From Balneolia bacterium (GTDB lineage Bacteria > Bacteroidota > Rhodothermia > Balneolales > Cyclonatronaceae), in contig JAIUMA010000009.1 of assembly GCA_022565795.1 (NCBI GenBank), positions 24,001 to 83,333 of the forward strand: DNA of 59,333 nucleotides. Direction: 5' to 3'. Numbering within the stretch: the first letter of the stretch is position 1; each line of letters opens with the position of its first letter. Position numbers and translations under genes: made by a program. The notes beneath the pieces are model-generated. The model ran no database searches and had not been told where the DNA came from. It saw nothing but the letters and a program-made list of their open reading frames with translations. Below are positions 1 to 7,944 of this stretch, one piece after another.

Positions 1-26
1 TACGATATCGAACGGTCGTAAAAAAC

Positions 27-49
27 AAAACCCGGATGAACCGGGTTTT
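27..49 (-). terminator. Rho-independent terminator after radC
   Basis: A 9-bp perfect stem (AAAACCCGG / CCGGGTTTT) with a 5-nt loop is followed, reading the minus strand, by a T-rich tract (TTTTGTTTTTT). It lies 46 bp beyond the radC stop codon and would end minus-strand transcription; the T/A-flanked stem could also act on the plus strand. Confidence 0.8.
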
Positions 50-94
50 CTGCTGAATGGTAAGCGTCTAATATAAAGAGGTTTCACGACTCTT

Positions 95-820
95 TCATGT
101 AATGATTCCCTTATCGCGCATGCTGGTATACTTGAATCCGGCTACGATAATATGATCAAGCACCTGAATGCCCATCATTCGACCTCCCTCGACAAGCCGC
201 TGCGTAAGGCTGATGTCCGACCGCGAGGGTGTCGTGTTGCCACTGGGGTGATTATGCAGCAGGATGATGCCGTGCGCGTGGTTCATTACCGATTTACGGA
301 GCACTTCCGGCGGATCTACGATTGTCGCGTTGGTGCCGCCAACACTTATACGGTCGTATCCGGTAAGTACTTTTGCTGAATTCAGGTAGGCCACGATAAA
401 GATCTCCTTTTTAAGATCGCGCATCATCGGGCCAAAATATCCGTACACCTGATCAGGCTGATGCAGCGTCACCTTGTCGCCTCCGGTATCCTGATTCAGC
501 CTTCTTGCCAGCTCAAACGCCGCCATGAGCGTAATCGCCTTCACCTTTCCAATTCCTTTAATTCTGCTGATTTCCTGCCAGTCGCATCTCACCAGCCGGT
601 GCAGTCCTTTGTTTGTCTCCAGAAGATGCCGGGAAGTCTCCATCACGTTCATTCCCTTTGTGCCTGAGCGAAGGAGAATGGCCAGCAGCTCGGAATCGGT
701 GAGTACGTCCGAACCGTATTTCATGAGTTTTTCGCGTGGCTGCTCGTCGGGCAGCATGTTTCGTACGCCGGTCGGGCGCTGTGAGATGTATTCGGTTTCT
801 TTCAGGTTGATTTCTGTCAT
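95..820 (-). CDS. radC: RadC family JAMM-domain protein (DNA repair protein RadC)
   Basis: RadC/MPN+ family protein. The N-terminus carries the family start pattern (PDEQPREKL), then a helix-hairpin-helix (RIKGIGKVKA). The C-terminal JAMM metalloprotease-like domain shows the zinc motif H-x-H-x10-D in HNHPSGNTTPSRSD, so the metal site is intact. Length is normal for the family. The frame is open to an upstream ATG at 871, which would add 17 residues (MATPVIRIL...) with no family resemblance. I prefer the ATG at 818-820, which begins MTEINLKE. Neither start has a clear Shine-Dalgarno site, as is common in this phylum. The historical role in DNA repair is weakly supported for the family; the biochemical function is unsettled. 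It is monocistronic, with its own terminator downstream. Confidence 0.93.
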   Translation of the reverse strand: MTEINLKETEYISQRPTGVRNMLPDEQPREKLMKYGSDVLTDSELLAILLRSGTKGMNVMETSRHLLETNKGLHRLVRCDWQEISRIKGIGKVKAITLMAAFELARRLNQDTGGDKVTLHQPDQVYGYFGPMMRDLKKEIFIVAYLNSAKVLTGYDRISVGGTNATIVDPPEVLRKSVMNHAHGIILLHNHPSGNTTPSRSDISLTQRLVEGGRMMGIQVLDHIIVAGFKYTSMRDKGIIT

Positions 821-938
821 AGCAGGTGCTGTTTTAAAGTTTAGTAAAATTCGTATAACGGGTGTAGCCATCGATGCATGCAGATTCGATTTATGATTGC
901 ATCACCCTTTAGATTGGCCAAATCCAAAAACCTTACAC

Positions 939-974
939 AAAAAAAACGGCCGACTGAAAAATATCAGCCGGCCG
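939..974 (-). terminator. Rho-independent terminator after amn
   Basis: An 11-bp stem with one mismatch (CGGCCGACTGA / TCAGCCGGCCG at 947-957 and 964-974) encloses a 6-nt loop. On the minus strand it runs into an eight-T tract. It sits 35 bp past the amn stop codon and separates amn from radC. Confidence 0.85.
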
Positions 975-1008
975 TCTGCTTGCAGAAGGGTATACCTTCG
1001 TGTCTAAA

Positions 1009-2193
1009 TTAGAGGTGAGAGCCACCCATAAGCGGTTCGTTAGAAGCGCGAATACTTGAGTTCGGTAAGCCCTGAGGATTTTGCTGTTTACTCAGTTCGA
1101 TGGCTTCAATAACGATTTCAAGATGCTTTTCCTTTGAGTTCTGATAGAACGTCTGGGCCGCTCCGCTAAGCTTTGGCTTTCCATGAAGCGGCTTGTCGCT
1201 AACGCAAAGCAGCGTCGCATTTGGGATACGGTAGCGGAACCCGTTTGTCGCTACGGTGGCCGATTCCATATCGATTGCGATACTACGGCTTACGTGAATC
1301 TCGCTCACCGAACGCTTTTTGGAAAACTCCCAGTTGCGGTTGGCCGTGGTATAGACGGTACCAATCCGGTAGTTCATCTCATACCTTTCCAGAATTTGTT
1401 TCAAGAAAATGTTGAGGGTGTAGTTCGGGATAATCGGTACGCTGAGCGGCATGTCGTCGTCGAGTACGTTGTCTGCACGCATGTAGCCGGATGCCAGCAC
1501 AAAGTCTCCGATTTCCTGGTGGTTGCGTAAGCCGCCGCAGTGGCCCACCATTATCATCGCATCCGGGCGAAGGACGGCAATGTGATCGGTACAGGTCTTT
1601 GCGTTCGAAGGACCAACTCCGATATTCACAAGGGTGATGCCCAGATTGTCTTTTAGCTTGTGGTGATACGCCGGCATCTGTACCCCGTCGCGCGATGGTT
1701 GCACGCAGTCCGGATACTTGTTCTTGAAAACCTCTACGTGCATGTCGTAGTTGGTGAAAAGAATGTATCGCTGAAAATCTTCGGCCGGGGTTCCGGTATA
1801 ATGCTCAAGACGATCAAGGCTGATATCAATTCGCTCGGGGCGAAACAGGAACAGCTTTTTCATGGTGAAGTCCATCTCGTCTTCATCGAGGAAGTCGAGC
1901 AGACGCGGTTCGTTGAGCGGGATGGCTTCGCGTGAGCGGTACACTTTTATCTGTGCGCCAAGTTTGGCCAACTTTGTGAGTTCGCGGGTGAGATACCAGC
2001 GGTACACGCGCGGCTTGGCAAACTCGCCGGTTATCTCCGGGTTGTGCTCAGACCAGTCACGGGTGATACTCAGCTTCGGGTAGTACCCGTCCTGATAGGC
2101 CTGCTCCATGAAATCGCAGGCGTTTTCTACAGCTTTAAGAATATCCTCGTCGCTGCTGTCTGCATTTTTTTTGTATTCGAAATAGTCTTTCAT
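1009..2193 (-). CDS. amn: AMP nucleosidase
   Basis: Hydrolyses AMP to adenine and ribose 5-phosphate, controlling adenylate levels. The N-terminal 170 residues form the Amn-specific regulatory region. The C-terminal part is a purine-nucleoside-phosphorylase-like fold with GVGPSNAKT (about 193-201), the MVGHCGGLRN strand-loop (about 216-224), AIDMESATVATNGF (about 306-319) and CVSDKPLHGKP (about 330-340), whose aspartate is the catalytic acid in the superfamily. At 394 residues it is shorter than the roughly 480-residue enterobacterial form, mainly at the N-terminus. It stands alone, divergent from the Nudix hydrolase at 2391 and followed by a strong terminator. The family assignment is firm; regulation by phosphate or ATP is known only for other species. 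Confidence 0.92.
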   Translation of the reverse strand: MKDYFEYKKNADSSDEDILKAVENACDFMEQAYQDGYYPKLSITRDWSEHNPEITGEFAKPRVYRWYLTRELTKLAKLGAQIKVYRSREAIPLNEPRLLDFLDEDEMDFTMKKLFLFRPERIDISLDRLEHYTGTPAEDFQRYILFTNYDMHVEVFKNKYPDCVQPSRDGVQMPAYHHKLKDNLGITLVNIGVGPSNAKTCTDHIAVLRPDAMIMVGHCGGLRNHQEIGDFVLASGYMRADNVLDDDMPLSVPIIPNYTLNIFLKQILERYEMNYRIGTVYTTANRNWEFSKKRSVSEIHVSRSIAIDMESATVATNGFRYRIPNATLLCVSDKPLHGKPKLSGAAQTFYQNSKEKHLEIVIEAIELSKQQNPQGLPNSSIRASNEPLMGGSHL

Positions 2194-2231
2194 TCAGTCT
2201 TTTTTATGCCTGCGCTGCGGGTCAAAACAGG

Positions 2232-2258
2232 TTTGCAGGAACGGTGATTATAATTTTG
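2232..2258 (+). promoter_or_regulatory. Possible Bacteroidetes-type promoter for the Nudix gene
   Basis: TTTG (2232-2235) followed 15 nt later by TAATTTTG (2251-2258) matches the -33 TTTG / -7 TAnnTTTG consensus of Bacteroidetes sigma-ABfr promoters, with spacing a few bases shorter than usual. It lies in the divergent amn/Nudix spacer about 130 bp before the Nudix start. Sequence match only. Confidence 0.35.
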
Positions 2259-2390
2259 CCCTAAAAATTGTATAATCGTGTTAAGATACCTCATGTTAGC
2301 TCCACGTTCAACAGCTTAAGAAACAACGGCAAAATCTTTATGTGGAGTTTACAGCCTGAAGATACCAGATAACCCAAATGAACGGAATTT

Positions 2391-2960
2391 ATGCCTGATA
2401 AACCCGCAAAATGGTCGACTGAAAGCGAAACCGTAATATGTGAAACGCGTGTATTCGACGTAATTAAAAAGAAGATGAGAATGCCCGGAGGCGCAAAAAG
2501 CTCCGATTTTTTTACTCTCAAAGCGCCGGATTGGGTAAACGTAATAGCTATTGATGAAAACAATGAAGTCATCCTGGTTGAGCAGTACCGGCATGGGACC
2601 GACGACATCTCACTCGAAATACCAGGAGGGGTAATCGAAGCCACTCATGGAAACAATCCGCTCGAAGCCGCCAAGCGTGAGCTGAAAGAAGAAACGGGAT
2701 ACGAATCCGATAACTGGACGCACCTTGGGTCGGTGAGCAGCAACCCGGCGCTATTCAACAACTACTGCCACGTATTCCTGGCCGAAAACTGCCGCAAGAG
2801 TGGCAATCAGGAGCTGGACAAGCACGAGGATATCAGCGTTCGGAAGATGAGCTACTATGATTTTTGTGAAAGCGCACTGGACGGTCGTATTCACCACGCA
2901 TTGGCCATAGCCGCCCTGGCGAAGTACCAGGTGTACCGCCGGCGGGAGTATTACGGATAA
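2391..2960 (+). CDS. Nudix hydrolase, probably ADP-ribose/NDP-sugar type, with degenerate first half of the Nudix box
   Basis: A 189-residue protein of the ADP-ribose pyrophosphatase-like Nudix group. The catalytic half of the box, R-E-L-K-E-E-T-G-Y (residues 96-104), is intact, as are the preceding EIPGG strand and the EQYRHG substrate-side strand typical of ADPRases. The usual G-x5-E start is replaced: two extra residues precede PLEAAK and the expected glutamate is asparagine (ATHGNN). Metal-binding glutamates of REUxEE remain, so activity is plausible. The start is fixed because a closer upstream ATG (2378) runs into a stop within six codons. Family knowledge suggests hydrolysis of a nucleoside diphosphate linked to another moiety; the substrate is not determinable here. 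Confidence 0.85.
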   Translation: MPDKPAKWSTESETVICETRVFDVIKKKMRMPGGAKSSDFFTLKAPDWVNVIAIDENNEVILVEQYRHGTDDISLEIPGGVIEATHGNNPLEAAKRELKEETGYESDNWTHLGSVSSNPALFNNYCHVFLAENCRKSGNQELDKHEDISVRKMSYYDFCESALDGRIHHALAIAALAKYQVYRRREYYG

Positions 2961-3046
2961 TAACATCAAATTAACGGCAAAATATTTATTAAAAACAATT
3001 ATATTCGTCATATAACTGTGTTAATACCCACGAATGACAGGTTCCA

Positions 3047-3793
3047 ATGGATGATGCGCTCAAATCCGATTTAATCAGGCAGACGTTTACCAATGGTGAG
3101 TCCTTCACAAGGGATGAACTGCGTGCGCTCTACAGGAAAGAGGGTGAAGACGACCTGAATGAGAATACCCTGCTTTCCCGGATTTACGGCCTCAAAAAGA
3201 AAGGCGTTATTTCGAGCTATGAGCGCGGGCTTTTTGTAGTTGGCGGCCGGCCCGACCTGAAAAAACTTGTGAGCAAAAAGCATAAAGAGCTTGCCCGGAA
3301 AATCTCGTCCGAGCTTCCGCACATCCGGTTTACTATCTGGGAATTACAAAGTCTGATGAGCATTGTCGGGGCAGAGCCAAAGCAGAATCTTATTTTTATT
3401 GAGACCGACAAGGAGGCGTGTGAGTCTGTTTTTGAAGAGCTGAAGGAAATCCGAAAAGATCTATTTCTGAAGCCGGATGATGAAATAATCTCCCGCTATG
3501 CCAGCATGCACGAGAATCCGGTCGTCATAAAACCATTGATTTCTGAAGCTCCGCTCGACAAAATAAAAAAAACGACCTTGCCCTCACTCGAAAAGCTTTG
3601 CGTAGACCTGATGGTCGAGCAGGTCTACTTCAGCGAGATGAAGGGCCAGCTTTACAGAGAGATGCTAAAGAAGTTTTTCACTGATAACGTAATAAACCAT
3701 AGCGCACTCAGGCGGTATGCTTCGAGACGCGGTTGCAAGGATGAAATCACAAAAATGCTCCATAGCTTAAACATCACCCTAAAAACAAGCTGA
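3047..3793 (+). CDS. Solitary winged-helix protein resembling AbiEi-type antitoxins (DUF6577-like)
   Basis: A 248-residue soluble protein. Residues 1-70 look like a winged helix-turn-helix ending in the wing pattern LKKKGVISSYERGLFVVGG, similar to the N-terminus of AbiEi (type IV) antitoxins. Residues 75-150 form an alpha/beta domain (FTIWELQSLM, NLIFIETDKEACESVFEEL) like the AbiEi middle domain, and the rest is helical. AbiEi normally sits beside its nucleotidyltransferase toxin AbiEii, but no such gene is next to it here: upstream is a Nudix hydrolase and downstream a membrane protein. It may be a stand-alone regulator descended from an antitoxin. The similarity is from motif and architecture memory, so the name is provisional. 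Its stop codon lies inside the terminator stem. Confidence 0.6.
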   Translation: MDDALKSDLIRQTFTNGESFTRDELRALYRKEGEDDLNENTLLSRIYGLKKKGVISSYERGLFVVGGRPDLKKLVSKKHKELARKISSELPHIRFTIWELQSLMSIVGAEPKQNLIFIETDKEACESVFEELKEIRKDLFLKPDDEIISRYASMHENPVVIKPLISEAPLDKIKKTTLPSLEKLCVDLMVEQVYFSEMKGQLYREMLKKFFTDNVINHSALRRYASRRGCKDEITKMLHSLNITLKTS

Positions 3794-3820
3794 ACCTAAT
3801 TTAATGGCAGCTTGTTTTTT
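3781..3820 (+). terminator. Terminator whose stem contains the upstream stop codon
   Basis: AAAACAAGCTG (ending within the TGA stop at 3791-3793) pairs with CAGCTTGTTTT at 3808-3818 across a 15-nt loop and is followed by T residues. It would end transcription of the winged-helix gene and insulate the membrane-protein gene at 3855. Confidence 0.7.
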
Positions 3821-3854
3821 AACCAACTAAATCGAATTCAGAAGCACATCAGCA

Positions 3855-4919
3855 ATGAGCGATACCAATAAGAATAGCTATAAGGAAGGACGCGCGTACA
3901 TCATCGGCGATGTGCTGATGATTGTTTTGCTGCTGATTAATCTTGCGCTCATTAGCTTCGATTGGTTGTTTCAAAGCGCGCAGTTTCGCGAGTGGGTAGA
4001 ATTCGTATCGCCGGCTTTCAAAGCTTTTTATGCAGATACGATTCATGAAGACTTCATTCTATACGACCTGATATTCGTGGCAATCTTTCTGGCTGAGTTT
4101 TTCTTCAGGTGGGTACTCTCCTTAAGGCACCATGAGTTTAGCAAATGGTACTATTTCCCGTTCGTCTACTGGTATGATCTGGTGGGCTGTATCCCAATCG
4201 GGGGCTTCCGTTTCCTGCGTCTGCTTCGTCTGGTCACTATAACCGTTCGTCTGCAGCGGTTAGGCATGATTGACGTGACTAAACTGGCGCCGTTCCGGTT
4301 TTTCATGCACTATTTCAATGTATTTATTCAGGAAGTAACCGATCGTGTGACCCTCACGATATTATCAAACGTGCGCGAAGAGCTTCATGAGGGAACGCCG
4401 GTAATTGACAGCATTGTAGATGATGTGCTGCGCCCGAGGCAGGCGGAGCTGATTAACTGGATATCAGTGCGGCTTCAGCTGGCAGCTTCGAAGGGCTATG
4501 CGCTCCATGAAGATGAAATCCGCGACTATGTGCAGCAGCGAATAAACGAAGCGGTTGATAAAAACCGTGAGCTTCGCAATTTGGAGTCGGTTCCGGTGAT
4601 GGGGCGCGTAATTGTGAAGCAGATTGAAGGTGCCATCAGCGACATCGTTTTCAGCGTGGTACATGGAATAATCAAGGATTTGGGCTCATCGAAAAACAGG
4701 GCTCTTGTGGAAGATGTTTCCGAGCTTCTTCTTGAGGAAGATATCGAAAACGGGGGCGACCAGATTCGGGTGCTAAATCTTCAGGTTGCTGATATCCTTT
4801 CGGAAAGCGTCGGAATCGTAATGGACAGGGTGAAAGAGCGGAAGTGGACACCTCGCGAAATTGCTGAAGCCGAGGAGCGCCTTGAAGAGAATCTTCGCCA
4901 AAGCGCTCAGAATCCCTGA
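3855..4919 (+). CDS. Membrane protein with voltage-sensor-like four-helix domain and long cytoplasmic tail
   Basis: 354 residues. Four hydrophobic segments lie in the first 140 residues (about 16-37, 67-88, 100-118, 119-136). The fourth has arginines at 119, 122, 125, 132 and 135, largely every third position, as in the S4 helix of voltage-sensor domains. The second carries E81 and R85 and the third D108, positions reminiscent of the S2/S3 counter-charges. No pore segment or K+-selectivity filter follows. Instead there is a charged, mostly helical tail of about 200 residues (LRPRQAELINWI, DVSELLLEEDIENG, EIAEAEERLEENLRQ). Similar proteins in this phylum are often labelled ion transporter or hypothetical. 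Its stop codon directly abuts that of the convergent gene at 4920. Ion-channel activity is an inference from helix chemistry only. Confidence 0.65.
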   Translation: MSDTNKNSYKEGRAYIIGDVLMIVLLLINLALISFDWLFQSAQFREWVEFVSPAFKAFYADTIHEDFILYDLIFVAIFLAEFFFRWVLSLRHHEFSKWYYFPFVYWYDLVGCIPIGGFRFLRLLRLVTITVRLQRLGMIDVTKLAPFRFFMHYFNVFIQEVTDRVTLTILSNVREELHEGTPVIDSIVDDVLRPRQAELINWISVRLQLAASKGYALHEDEIRDYVQQRINEAVDKNRELRNLESVPVMGRVIVKQIEGAISDIVFSVVHGIIKDLGSSKNRALVEDVSELLLEEDIENGGDQIRVLNLQVADILSESVGIVMDRVKERKWTPREIAEAEERLEENLRQSAQNP

Positions 4920-5858
4920 TTAATCCTCAGCCTTCTGTTCGAGCAGCTTGTTGGTGTAAAGATGCCATCCTTCAATCGGACGCTTGGGCTGAAGCAGATC
5001 TATTTCTACCAGCCAGTTGATGAAGTCACCCCATACTCGTCCTTCCATTAACCCCCATTCGCCTTTGTTATTCAATAGAGCGGGCTGAAGTTCCTTAAGT
5101 GAAGCGGTAATAAAAGCGGAGTCGTTAAAGTCAGGGTGCGCTACGTGCTGGCACAGATAGGCCGCGGAGCCTTCCGGGTCTTCGGCAATTTCTTTGTATG
5201 CCTGTGCTGTAGCAAGCATGAATCGACGGTACACTTCTTCGTTTGAGCGGAGTGAGGAAATATGAGCGAGCATCAGAGGCGTATAGCCATACGGAATCTG
5301 GTAGTCTTCCATCCTGAAAACGTTGAGCTCAATGCCGTTTTGCGCCGCTTCAACACCCTCCCATGGCATAAAGACCCATGTTGAATCCGCCTCGCCGCTT
5401 TTGAGCATATCCCAGATTCCAAGACGGCCAATGGCAACCGGCTCGAATTCGCCTTTGCCGCCATCATTCTTTACCATTTGGGCTACAATGCCGTCTTCGA
5501 AGCGCGCGCTGTAGGATGCGTACGTACGCCCGTCAAGTTCTGCAGGGCGGGTGATACCGCTTGACTTAAGGGTTACAATAGCGCTTGTATCCCGCTGCAA
5601 AATGCTGGCAACTGAGGTGATAGGCGCGGGACGGCGCGATGTGTTGTAGGAAATGACGCTTTCGGACGGCGCTATTGCAAAATCGACGTTTCTGCGCGAG
5701 AGCCGTCGCGCCGGAGTTAACTTGTAGTTATCCGTTTCCGGTGAAATAAACTCAGCCTTAATTCCGGCATCTTTGTAATACCCTTTATGATGCGCTAAAA
5801 ACAGGCCGGAATGAATGGTGTTGGGAGTCCAGTCGAGGGCGATTCTAATAATTCTCAT
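4920..5858 (-). CDS. NMT1/THI5-like substrate-binding protein lacking a signal peptide
   Basis: A 312-residue type-2 periplasmic-binding fold of the NMT1/THI5 (ThiY/SsuA-like) family. The start MRIIRIALDWTPNTIHSG is the family's opening strand (LxWxPNTxHxG), and DFAIAPSESVISY, TSVASILQRDTSAIV and ADSTWVFMPWEGVEA follow in the expected order. The mature fold begins at residue 1, so there is no signal peptide or lipobox. No ABC permease or ATPase lies nearby. The cysteine-rich motif and iron site of yeast Thi5 are not present. It may be a cytosolic binding protein or enzyme acting on a pyrimidine-like thiamine precursor, but the ligand is unknown. It is the last gene of the minus-strand run, and its stop touches the convergent neighbour. 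Confidence 0.75.
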   Translation of the reverse strand: MRIIRIALDWTPNTIHSGLFLAHHKGYYKDAGIKAEFISPETDNYKLTPARRLSRRNVDFAIAPSESVISYNTSRRPAPITSVASILQRDTSAIVTLKSSGITRPAELDGRTYASYSARFEDGIVAQMVKNDGGKGEFEPVAIGRLGIWDMLKSGEADSTWVFMPWEGVEAAQNGIELNVFRMEDYQIPYGYTPLMLAHISSLRSNEEVYRRFMLATAQAYKEIAEDPEGSAAYLCQHVAHPDFNDSAFITASLKELQPALLNNKGEWGLMEGRVWGDFINWLVEIDLLQPKRPIEGWHLYTNKLLEQKAED

Positions 5859-5988
5859 AACCGTATGTTTTACTTTCCTAAGACGGTAAATGGATGTGGA
5901 AACTAAGTCAATTGAACATCAGCTGTAGTAAACTAGTAAAAACCTTACATCATTCCTGAGTTGACTCCCGGAAAAACGAGCGCATTGG

Positions 5989-6441
5989 CTATCCGGCTTC
6001 CTGCTGTTCGCTAAGCTGCTTAGCCTTCAGCTCTTCATACATCAGAAAACCTTTCTGCCTCCCTTTCCAGGTTCCGATGGCAGACCCCGCAATAATAATC
6101 ACAATAAAAACAATCTCGGATTGAATTGTTGGGAAAACGTCGCCTTTCAAACGGATGAGAAAGATTGCCGGAAAGAGTACGATCAGTCCTATTAGATAGG
6201 AAAACGGCTCAAAGGTGAACTCGCGGCGCAGATAGCGGCGCGTGAGCAGATAGGTGATATTTCCGTAGGCAAACGCGTAGGCAACCAGCATAGCAGTTCC
6301 GATCCAGTCGGGCCGGTAGGTGAACACGAGCAGGTTGCTGGTAAACAGGTAAAACGTAGCGCCGATTAAAAAAGCGGTGGTAATGTAGCTGAACGTCCGG
6401 GCAATTTTCTGCTGGAACGGATCAGGTTGTTCGAATCTCAA
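5989..6441 (-). CDS. Small four-helix membrane protein of unknown function
   Basis: 150 residues with four hydrophobic spans (about 16-36, 45-66, 82-98, 109-127) and a charged C-terminal tail ending QLSEQQEAG. A short amphipathic N-terminus (MRFEQPDPFQQKIART) precedes the first helix. I recognise no family motif. It follows the EnvC-like gene by 63 bp on the same strand, so it may belong to the envelope gene train, but nothing in the sequence ties it to murein hydrolysis. The reading frame and hydropathy pattern support a real protein. Confidence 0.7.
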   Translation of the reverse strand: MRFEQPDPFQQKIARTFSYITTAFLIGATFYLFTSNLLVFTYRPDWIGTAMLVAYAFAYGNITYLLTRRYLRREFTFEPFSYLIGLIVLFPAIFLIRLKGDVFPTIQSEIVFIVIIIAGSAIGTWKGRQKGFLMYEELKAKQLSEQQEAG

Positions 6442-6504
6442 AGTCGTGTGGTGTTAAAAGAATGATGGTGTTGTATGTGTAGTGTGATGGCCTCCTGTGC
6501 CGAA

Positions 6505-7944
6505 TCAGGGCAGGGGGCGCGGGCGGTTTGTAATCCATGGCTCCGGATCTACATAACGACTGCCGTCGTGAAGGAAGAATACAACAGCGGTTCCGTTGGT
6601 CGAGTCGTCGTCGCCCGAAAGTCCGATGATGTCACCGGCGCGCACGCGGCTGTTTTTGCGCACGTTAATTTCGGTAAGATTGGCGTAAGCCGTGTAATAA
6701 TCGCCATGACTGATAAAGACTGCATCATCGAAACCCATAATCGCCATTACCTCAATGACGTATCCGTCGTGAACTGCGCGAATCTGTGAGCGGGGCTCTG
6801 TTGAAATATGGATGCCGGGATTCGGCGTGGAGGTCCGGTGAACAGGGTGAATGTAGTTTCCGAAACGGCGGCTGATTGCTCCTTCGCCGGTCGGCCACGG
6901 CAATTGGCCACGGGAGGCCGTGAACGACTCGCTTATCAGCCTTAGCTCTTCCGGTGAAAAAGCCGCTGTATTTGTGCGGCGAACAGGCTCCGAGTAACGT
7001 GCAATCTGGCGCTCGCGCTCGGCTTCATCCTCAATCTGGCGGGCTTCAGCAAGGCGCCTCTGGCGCTCGGCCTCAAGCTGGCGAAAACGCTCTTCCTCAG
7101 CACGGCGGAGGCGCTCTTCTTCGGCAATCAGCTGATTGAAAAGGTTAGACAGCTCTTCAATTTCGGTTCGGGACTGCTCGAGCTGTGCCTCAAGAGAACG
7201 GCGGTCTTCCTGAAGCCGTGCAATGGTTGCAGCCTGTTGCTCGCGACGCGATTGCATACGATTGCGTTCCTGTCGCGCTTCGGCCAGTACCTGCTGGTTG
7301 CGTTGACGCGCGTCTTCCATCTCTTCCCGCTTTACGAGCAATTGTTCCTGCGCTTCCCGGATAGCTTCAGCCTGACGCTCTCTGAACTCTGCAAATTTGC
7401 GAAGATAATAACGGCGAACCTGCGCCTGGTTCAGCGAGGATGATGTCACTAAAAGCATAACTTCGCTTTGATTGCCCTGCTTATAAACCTGGCGCATGAA
7501 ATCTTTATAATTGCTAATGAGGCGCTCCAGATCAGCTTCATATTCGTCGTAGGAGGCCTGAATAATGCTGAGCTCCCGGCCAATATTTCTGCTTTCCTCT
7601 TCAAGTTCGGTTACAATCTGGTTCCTCAGGCTTATTTCCCGCTCCGCCTCCTGAAATTGCCTGTAAAGCTGGTTATACTCGGTAGCGGTTTCGGTTACGC
7701 GGGACTCTATCCGGGCTATCTGGCTGCGGAGGAACTCGATATTTTCGCGTGCTTCCTGCTGCTGCTGCTGAACCTCGGAGCGCATCCGCTCATAATTCTG
7801 TGCCCCGGCAGCTGATGGAATAAGCAGAAGGATGATTGCTGCTAATACACATAACAATCCCGCAGCTCCGATTGAAGCTGATTTTTTGTTTTGGAGGGTT
7901 GTTGTCTCAGATACGAACGATTGGGATATCATCAGGTATGCCAA
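6505..7944 (-). CDS. EnvC-like murein hydrolase activator with degenerate LytM (M23) domain
   Basis: 479 residues. An N-terminal signal sequence ends near SAAGAQ (residue 48). A long coiled coil rich in E, R and Q (about 52-310) follows, then a LytM/M23 fold (about 345-470). The zinc ligands of active M23 enzymes are absent: HNGxD is NPGIHI (375-380), the YxHL site is YANL (419-422), and HLHFE is FFLHD (456-460). This is the pattern of EnvC/NlpD activators, which switch on amidases rather than cut peptidoglycan. The frame overlaps the DUF4292 gene by 38 bp; starting at the internal ATG (7930-7932) would shorten the overlap to 26 bp. TPR, DUF4292 and EnvC adjacency is common in Bacteroidota and suggests a shared envelope role. 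Confidence 0.88.
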   Translation of the reverse strand: MAYLMISQSFVSETTTLQNKKSASIGAAGLLCVLAAIILLLIPSAAGAQNYERMRSEVQQQQQEARENIEFLRSQIARIESRVTETATEYNQLYRQFQEAEREISLRNQIVTELEEESRNIGRELSIIQASYDEYEADLERLISNYKDFMRQVYKQGNQSEVMLLVTSSSLNQAQVRRYYLRKFAEFRERQAEAIREAQEQLLVKREEMEDARQRNQQVLAEARQERNRMQSRREQQAATIARLQEDRRSLEAQLEQSRTEIEELSNLFNQLIAEEERLRRAEEERFRQLEAERQRRLAEARQIEDEAERERQIARYSEPVRRTNTAAFSPEELRLISESFTASRGQLPWPTGEGAISRRFGNYIHPVHRTSTPNPGIHISTEPRSQIRAVHDGYVIEVMAIMGFDDAVFISHGDYYTAYANLTEINVRKNSRVRAGDIIGLSGDDDSTNGTAVVFFLHDGSRYVDPEPWITNRPRPLP

